Shown in pieces: positions 50,901 to 64,000 of a DNA stretch of 64,000 bases (position 1 is the stretch's first letter; every line of letters starts with the position of its first letter). Below the pieces are notes generated by a model, which saw only the letters and a program-made list of their open reading frames with translations, did no database searches and had not been told where the DNA came from. This DNA is from Strigops habroptila (taxonomy: Eukaryota > Chordata > Aves > Psittaciformes > Psittacidae). The translations under genes and the position numbers were made by a program. The stretch covers positions 9,006,906 to 9,070,905 of the forward strand of contig NC_044290.2 of assembly GCF_004027225.2 (NCBI RefSeq). The letters run 5' to 3'.

Positions 50901-53403
50901 TTTGAGGATTACTTTCAAGTGACCACAAGGATGCGTCCCGACATTAAGAAATCCCTGTGTAACCATTTCTGCATGGAAACAGACTCAAAACCAGGAGAGA
51001 CAGGCAGTACTGTCACCAGAAGGTTGCATTTTACTGGTATAATACCAAGTTACTCGTGTTCCACCTGCTCAGCCTGGCTTTTCAAACATTGCCATTCAGG
51101 AGAAGTTTGTCCCCCTCCAATTCAATGGAAAGGTTTCCCTCTGGTCCATTCCCCCTTCTGAGTGCAGTAACTTCTAGAAAGCTGTTTGCAGTGTTTATAA
51201 TCCACTAATTCACATATTTCTACATATATGGAAGCTACAGAAAGAAAACACATTTACAGGTTCTTTTTGATGCAAATTTAACACTGACTTAGTCTTGATA
51301 TCTACTCACAGATAAAGGACAATCAATTGGCAAGTGTCCTGTCAATACAACTCATTTCTAATTGCAATGAATTAACTCCTTGCAAAATAACCCCCAAACC
51401 ACTATTTTATCTGCTTTTGAAAGTGGAGGTCTGACTGCAGAGTATCAATTGCAGTGCTGTTACAACTGGACCAGCAAAGAAACCATTTCTCTCACACACT
51501 GTCATCTTTATCAGAAAAGATTTTTAATAGATAAAAGCTTACAAGTAATTTTGAACTATCTCCTGGATACATCTGTAACAGTTCAGTATCTCCAAGGTTC
51601 TTCAATGTTTCTATTGTTTCTGTCCCCCAAGGAAAACTGTAATGTAAACTAAATCCTTTTCTTCCTTCTTCATCCTGAAAGTCACTGCTGCTGAAGTTAG
51701 ATGGGGCTACCGCAAACTGAAAAGACAGAAGAGGTGATCACTGCTGCACAGGCTGTATAAACCACAACAAAACAGTCTGTAATGAAAGCTGAACTCTGCA
51801 ATTTTCAGCAACATTTCTGTAAGTTACAGCCCAAATCTCTTTGCTGTTTGACAGCATCTTGATCTCAAATCACTTACAAACACAAAACATTTGCCTTTCT
51901 GCAAGTCATGTTATAAACTACTTCACAGGCTTGTCATAAACTTACATAGTACTTCAGTTTCTCACAAGAAATACATGTACTTCAAAGACAAAACCAGGCT
52001 AGCAATATAACACCATAAAACTGATCAGGGCGTTTATTCTCCCTCTCTTTGAGATAGGGAGGAGCCAATCAAGATTCCCCCCCCGGTGACGTTACCTTTC
52101 TCCACCATTGAAGCCTCTGGCGTAACCAGTAATCCAGCCACTGTCCTGTAGTTCTGGGAGAACTAAACCATGCAAGCAAAGACGTGGTCCTTTCGCCTAT
52201 TCTTTAAACAATAGCAAGGTCAGCAAGTTAACTCCTTCAAAAATAACAGGAGAAAAAGCAAGAAACAGCATTCAAAAATAATTCAAGAGTGAAACAAGTG
52301 AAACAGTTGGTTTAAGGCTGGAAAAGGATTAATCCCTTTTGTTCTGTACCTTGCAAGGCTTTTGTTGTGTTGTTCACTCTCTGGAACAGAGTGAAAGCAC
52401 ACTCCAGTTTGAGCAAGGCCACAAGGCAGTCTTCTGTTCACCAGTTCTAAGCAGCTAGAATATTGTGCCAAGGCACCTGCCAAAAGACAAACCACCAAGT
52501 TCAGCAGCTGCAGGAAAAACGTTTATTATTTAATTCTACTAAGAGCAAACACATACAACACACACACTGTTCTTATGTGCAGCCCCACTAGCGGTCATGT
52601 TTCGCAGCGGTGAGCTGAGCAGTCTGTAGCCCAATTCCTCCAAGTACTTTCACAACTCTCATTTTAACGAGCCTTTTTGCCTCATTACAAGGGAAAGCAC
52701 ATTCATACTGCTGAGATCCTAGGAAAGAACACAAGCCCACAGCACTGAGATGAACCCTGCCCAGCAATGACACAACCGTAAACTCCCCTTAAACGCAGCT
52801 GCTTCACTCGCAGCAAGAACCACGCGTGCGGTGACGGACGAGGGACCTACCGGGAAGCAGACTCTCACGGAGCACCCCCGCGGCGCCCAGCACTTGTTCC
52901 AGCGACGGGCCGCCCTGCTCCTGGCCACAGCCCCTGCCCCGGAGGGCTTCGCTCAGCGCCTCAGAGCGCAGCAGCCGCAGGCCCTGCGGAGCGGCGGCGG
53001 CGGGCGGGCCGTGCAGGGGGACATCCACCGCCAACACCTGCTCGCGGAACGGCAGCGCCGAGTCCCACCACTGGGACACCAGGTTTCCGCGCAGCGCCAC
53101 GCCCAGCGGCCCGAAGCCCGGGTGACAGCCGCTGAGGTAAGCCCGCCATGGCAGCGCCGGCCGCGGCTCCGCGCCGCCGCGCAGGAAGTGCCGCCGCCAG
53201 CACACCTCCAGCAGCTCCTCCCCATTCACCTCATGGCCGCGGCCGCCGCCGCCGCTACCCACCGCTGCCGCATAGAACCGCGCCGAGGACGCGGCCTCCA
53301 CCCGCCCCGCGACCCCCGCGGCGGGCGGGCACCGCCGGCGCACGGCCCGGCCCAAGGGAGGGCGGCCGCAGAACCGCCCGCCGCGGCGGCAGCTCAGCGC
53401 CAT
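47907..53403 (-). CDS. POLG2: DNA polymerase gamma accessory subunit (mitochondrial processivity factor)
   Basis: Dimeric partner of POLG in mitochondrial DNA replication; its fold derives from class II aminoacyl-tRNA synthetases. Exons 5'->3' on the minus strand: 53403-52851, 52476-52350, 52201-52096, 51716-51543, 50600-50460, 49692-49612, 49015-48915 and 48072-47907 (TAA). Together they give 1449 nt, or 482 residues (human 485). All introns are GT-AG and the frame never breaks. The start is the ATG in 'AAGATGGCGC', giving an Arg-rich, acid-poor N terminus typical of a mitochondrial presequence. Stretches nearly identical to human as I remember it include [52 protein letters not shown], and the end [10 protein letters not shown]...SAKNV. 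Exon 1 is very GC-rich and the most diverged part. The gene is convergent with MILR1. Confidence 0.96.
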
Positions 53404-53620
53404 CTTCCCGGCCCGCCTTCTCCCTCATGGCGGCGCGCGCACTGCGCAGGCGCCACGGCCCGCGCGCGCAGGAAGCGGAGCGAGGACACGGCGGCCGCGC
53501 AGGCGCCCCCTCGGCTCCGCTGTGGGGGGGGGAGCGCCGGCACCAGCCCGTGGTGTAGAATGGGGGGCCCGGCTCTACCCGCGCCATGGCGGCGGTACAG
53601 GGACACTTCTGGGGGCAAAG
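53404..53620 (-). promoter_or_regulatory. POLG2: POLG2 CpG-island promoter with NRF-1-like and YY1-like sites
   Basis: A CpG-dense region immediately upstream of the POLG2 ATG; the island continues into exon 1 (to about 52850). Two NRF-1-like palindromes, TGCGCAGGCGCC at 53443-53454 and CGCGCAGGCGCC at 53496-53507, lie 40-105 bp upstream, and an ETS-like GGAAGC lies near 53471. The start codon sits within AAGATGGCGC, a YY1-type motif. NRF-1 control is usual for nuclear genes of mitochondrial DNA maintenance; use here is inferred. No TATA box is seen. Confidence 0.65.
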
Positions 53621-55840
53621 CCCGTGCAGAGCTCGCGGGGACGGCTCCAGGTTGCTTTAGGGCGCCCAAAGCACTGTATGGGGTCTGCAAGCGGGGCTGA
53701 GGCCAGCGCGTTACAGCGGTACCGCCCCCAGCAGCAGTGGAAATTTCCATCCGTGCTTCACCGCAGCGGTGCCGGGAGGTGGAGCTGGAGAGGAAGGATC
53801 CTGCGAGAAAGAATTGATGTAAATCCCTGTGAGCTGGGATGATCCCAGCGGGATTTCTGCGGTGCGCGACCCCGACCCCAGCCTCAGCGGCAGCAAGAAC
53901 TGAGACCCGCACCTTAATATGCCACTGTGTCAGCTGGAGGAGCTGTTCATTTCTCAGGCAGATCTGCCATGAGCTCAGTCCTGCCAAGAGGATCTTGTCA
54001 AAGCCATTTAATAGAGCTCTTTTTTCATCATTTTATGTGCAAGTGCTGAGGAGCACCCACCTTGCACTGAGCAGGACCCTTCCCCCTCAGGGAACAGCTC
54101 CCTCAGGTGATGGATACAAACCCTGATAGAAATCTCTGGGCAAAAAAAACCCTCAAAACTTAGGCCTGTTTGAAGATCAGGGTTGTGCCTTACTGTGTTA
54201 ATCAGAGCAATAGCACTCCTGCCACACACATCGCATTCCTAGAAACAGCTTTAGAGTCCAAGATTAAGTTACTCCAGCTTCTAAAGGTAACAGATTTGGC
54301 CCATAATTACACTAAAGTCCAACAATCTCAACCTTGAAAAACCTCAAGAGGCCAAGGTACATCTTCTCCCCGGATTTCCCAATTAAGCTTCCAAAGCATC
54401 TTCAACCAGTTTAACTCACAAACATCTGCCTGGGTTCCACTTTAGCAAACCTGGTTCGTGTCATTCCCCATGTAAAGATAGAAAGAGGCCATTTGGAAAA
54501 GCCATTTGTTCCTTCCATCACTGTTAAAGACCTCCAGTCTGTCTTAATTCACAAGCTAAAAGTTCTCTACATACCCTTTTTACACTAAAAAGCCTTTGTA
54601 CTTCAGTTTTTGAACTAAGTTTTCCATGCATTTTGTTTCAGGCAATTTACTTGGAAACAGCAATTAACATGTCAGAGTTAAAAGATAAATAACCATCTAC
54701 TTCCTCATTTTCCACACTGGGACCATTGCAATGCCAATTAAAAATACTTTCCCCATGGCCAACTGCAGCTTTGGACTCCAGAGCTGCAGGATTTCAGGCC
54801 TCCGAGCTCAAGTTCTCATAGCAACAGTGAATGCTCACACAAGCACCGTCACCTGATGGGACTTCACAGAAAAGGCAGAAATACATAATTGAGAGTAGAC
54901 TGTGGTTAAGAACATCACAAGCTGAGCCTCAAAGGAAAACAGGTCACCAAAGACCTAAGCACAGAAGTCATCTGACTTGGGTTCAAAATAACCCAGATGG
55001 AATCTTGCCTTGATTCTTGCAGTAAATTGAAGTTAGGCATTGTTAAACTTGAAACTAATCATTGTTACTGATAAACAAGTGAGAGGAAGGAATTGAGTCA
55101 GTATTAACCGGAATTCTAATATGCCATACTCAGAAGCATCACGTACTTTAACCCCAGGATCAAGCGCTGTTCCAATTATGCTCCTTGTCAAGGAAACGCT
55201 GTTGCTTCACTTAGAGGTTACGGGGCCATGTGCATGTACTCCAAGTCTTGAATAGCTCCATGCAGGATGCCTGTGGATCAACAGCCCATTTCCCTCCCCC
55301 ACTTCCATAAAGAAATCACTGCTCAATACCAGTTTAAGTATAATTTGAAATTTTAATACTAAGATCTTCCCGTTTCTCTGAAGCTCATAGTAAGCCTGCA
55401 TGCTAACTCACAAGGCCCGACAGCTGTAGATACATCACACTCAAGCCTAGTCTGCACATATGCTCATGTGAAGGCGACAGTTACGGTGCTGCAATAGCTT
55501 CCTACGCTTGTAGCAGCTCATCAGCAACACCACAGCAGAGACTTTTAGCTATACCATTACTCCAGTGGATCTTCTCCAAAAACTGGCCCTACGCTAGCGA
55601 GATGAGGAAGAGCGCTGCTGTTTCTAAGGGATACTTAGAAGCCAGCTTTAGTTGTCTTCCCCATCGGAGCAGAGCCTGCCGTGCTAAGCAATCTAGCCCA
55701 ATCAAGGCAAGGCTGGTTTTTGTATAAGCTTAAATGTTTTAATCAGACACAGTTGAGAAACCTTTCTAGAATTTCATATAAAAACATTTGACATTCCATT
55801 AATGTAAAGTTGTGCACATGTTGAGAAAATTGCCATCTGA
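53621..55840. other. Spacer between POLG2 promoter and DDX5 3' end
   Basis: A GC-rich shoulder to about 53900, then ordinary AT-rich sequence. No exon chain, RNA gene or repeat family recognised. Sequence nearest 55840 may include downstream processing elements of DDX5. Confidence 0.5.
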
Positions 55841-55864
55841 AAGAAAATTCGGTCTTCAAATATC

Positions 55865-55870
55865 TTTATT
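55865..55870 (-). terminator. DDX5: DDX5 polyadenylation signal AATAAA
   Basis: The plus-strand tttatt reads AATAAA on the minus strand, 277 nt beyond the DDX5 stop codon. It implies a 3' UTR of roughly 300 nt ending near 55845. Further signals downstream cannot be excluded. Confidence 0.6.
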
Positions 55871-56146
55871 GGAAGGCCATGCACTGCCTTCTGGTACTGT
55901 ATTTCAAATCACTGTACATTGACTTGGAAAACACTGTCTGCATTTTCTAGTACAAAAAACTAAAAATTGTTTCAGGAATGTAGAGAAATATTCAACTTAA
56001 ATAGCGAAAAAGTGCACCATAATTACTGCTGCACTGCAGTCATTTCTGCATTTCCCATTTCTTAAATAACTATCCTGTTCTGATAACACACAATATAAAG
56101 AGCAATTATGAAAAAAAAAAAATCTGAGACATTTAAATACACTAAG

Positions 56147-62684
<6,538 letters not shown>

Positions 62685-62960
62685 AGCGATGGTGGCGGTG
62701 GGCGAGACGATCCCGGTCACTTAAAGAGGGGTGGCGAAGGGCAGCGCGGGCTCCGGCGCGGCTGGTGGGGGCCACTCACTGTGGGGCGCGCGGCCGCCCG
62801 GATGCCGGTTATATAGGGGGTGCCGCGGGGGCTGCTGGGAGCCGGCCGTGACGCAAGCGCAAAGCCCGCCCCCCGCGTTATGTAACGGCGCGAGCTGCCC
62901 TTAGGCCCCGCCCCCAGCCGCGTCCTGACCGGCTCCTGCGCGCGCGGCCGGAAGTTCCCG
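62685..62960 (-). promoter_or_regulatory. DDX5: DDX5 CpG-island promoter with TATA box
   Basis: TATATAA on the minus strand at 62815-62809 predicts transcription start near 62785-62780 and a 5' UTR of about 100 nt. Upstream, TGCGTCA (minus strand, near 62848-62855) is CRE/ATF-like, and GC boxes are frequent. The whole 61900-63250 block is CpG-rich. A TATA box together with a CpG island suits a very highly expressed gene. Confidence 0.65.
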
Positions 62961-64000
62961 CCCCCCTTTTGGGGGGTGGGGCCTCCGCTGCCGTCACTGC
63001 TCGCAGCGCCCCGCCCGCGCGAAACAGGGCGCGAACGGCTGAGCCCCAGCCCGCGGCCTAGCGGAGCCTACCCGCGACCCCCGGCTGAGGCCGGAGGGGA
63101 GCGGGGTTTGCCCGGCGCGGTTCGGTCTGCCCGGACAGCCCCTGAGCTCCGCGGGGCCTGGCGGGCAGCGCTGGGAGGGCACGCTGTGAGCCACGTCCCC
63201 CGAGCTCGGCACCTCACACACACTCACATTCTTGTGAACGGCTCATGGAGGGCGCCGGTGGGTGAAACGCGGGCTCAGGCGGAGCTGCCACGTTTAACCA
63301 ATAACTGATACTCGAAGGAAGGGCAGGTTGAGGCACACGCGACTACCCGAGACACCGAAGGAGCTGAGATGTGTACCTCCTCACGATCACAACTGTTGGA
63401 CGCAGTCACAACAGCAGATATACTATTAAACGTTACTTTCACCAGTGCCTTCAGACTGCCTCTTATAAATACACGACTGGAAACAGTTGTCACTGTTATC
63501 TTTCCAAATTCCACCACAGGGCTAGTTCAGCAATTCAAAGGTCACAAGCAGTGCACCAGTGCAGGGGAGGACAGGGCTGTTCAGAAAGCACACGTATAAC
63601 AGACATCAAATACCTCAAGTGGGTGCTGCACTGCTTTGCTGGCGTGAGGAGTAACCTGAACGTCTGCTACAAGAGGCTTTAAGCACACAAGAGGAAAGGT
63701 GAAGCTGGAAGCACACACGCTCGCAGCCATATTGCCACACCACCTGTTTAAACCAGTGGCGAACACGAATGAAAACAACATAAGGAAGAGGAAACGCCAT
63801 AACAACACTGCTTATATCCTCTCACCTCCCAGCAATCTCAGCTTTAAGGCTTCTCTGAGGCAAAATTAACTGTATTTGATGGCCATTTCTTCCCATTTTT
63901 GGTTCTATTTATGCTCATGGCTTCTAAAATACTATGACAATGTGTTTCGCAGTTTAATTGTATGCTACCTGAAAAACATTTGCTTTCACTTTCCAGTTCT
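62961..64000. other. Upstream flank of DDX5; expected CEP95 start not confirmed
   Basis: CpG-rich to about 63260, then ordinary sequence. Human order places CEP95 divergent from DDX5 here. The only hint on the plus strand is an ATG at 63245 followed by a few codons (MEGAG) and a GTGGGT donor-like site at 63258. That is too short to identify, and no later exon is seen before the window ends. Confidence 0.35.

Noticed and set aside
52831-53700. A 289-codon open frame on the plus strand, antisense to POLG2 exon 1
   Set aside because: It is made of CpG-island sequence rich in Ala, Arg, Pro and Gly, has no recognisable domain, and exactly overlaps the verified POLG2 exon and promoter. GC-rich DNA keeps frames open by chance.
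63245-63257. Possible first coding exon of CEP95 (ATG, four codons and a base, then GTGGGT)
   Set aside because: Only synteny supports it. The encoded residues do not match the human start as I remember it, and no second exon is visible within the window.

Overview
The window is vertebrate nuclear DNA, and most likely avian. It has split genes with GT-AG introns, CpG-island promoters, ancient MIR-like SINE relics, and an endogenous-retrovirus LTR of a type I associate with non-galliform birds. The species call is inference. Almost all long open frames are chance; the real genes had to be built exon by exon.

Layout: (1) 1-17.4 kb: no gene recognised; probable intergenic sequence or PECAM1 3' region, with two MIR-like relics. 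(2) 17.4-33.0 kb, minus strand: PECAM1 (CD31), with signal peptide, six Ig exons, a membrane exon and cytoplasmic exons carrying two tyrosine motifs. The final exon is not found. Its intron 10 carries a rearranged LTR element with a 5-bp target duplication; the next intron carries a palindromic MITE-like relic. (3) 33-41.8 kb: spacer with an isolated CpG island at about 40.2-40.7 kb. (4) 41.8-46.7 kb, plus strand: MILR1 (Allergin-1), a two-Ig inhibitory-type receptor. (5) 47.9-53.4 kb, minus strand: POLG2, the accessory subunit of mitochondrial DNA polymerase gamma, in 8 coding exons with a GC-rich promoter holding two NRF-1-like sites. (6) 55.85-62.8 kb, minus strand: DDX5 (p68 RNA helicase), 13 coding exons, 603 codons, with a TATA box and a CpG island. 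(7) 63-64 kb: the CpG-island shoulder, where human gene order would put CEP95 divergent from DDX5; no CEP95 exon could be confirmed.

The order PECAM1-MILR1-POLG2-DDX5 matches human chromosome 17q as I know it, so this is a conserved syntenic block. PECAM1 and MILR1 share an architecture: a 34-nt first coding exon, one Ig domain per phase 1-1 exon, and tyrosine motifs on small phase 1-1 exons. This suggests they are related neighbours. POLG2 and DDX5 are unrelated housekeeping genes on the same strand. All exon boundaries were placed by eye from splice consensus, reading-frame continuity and remembered human proteins; no alignment was run.
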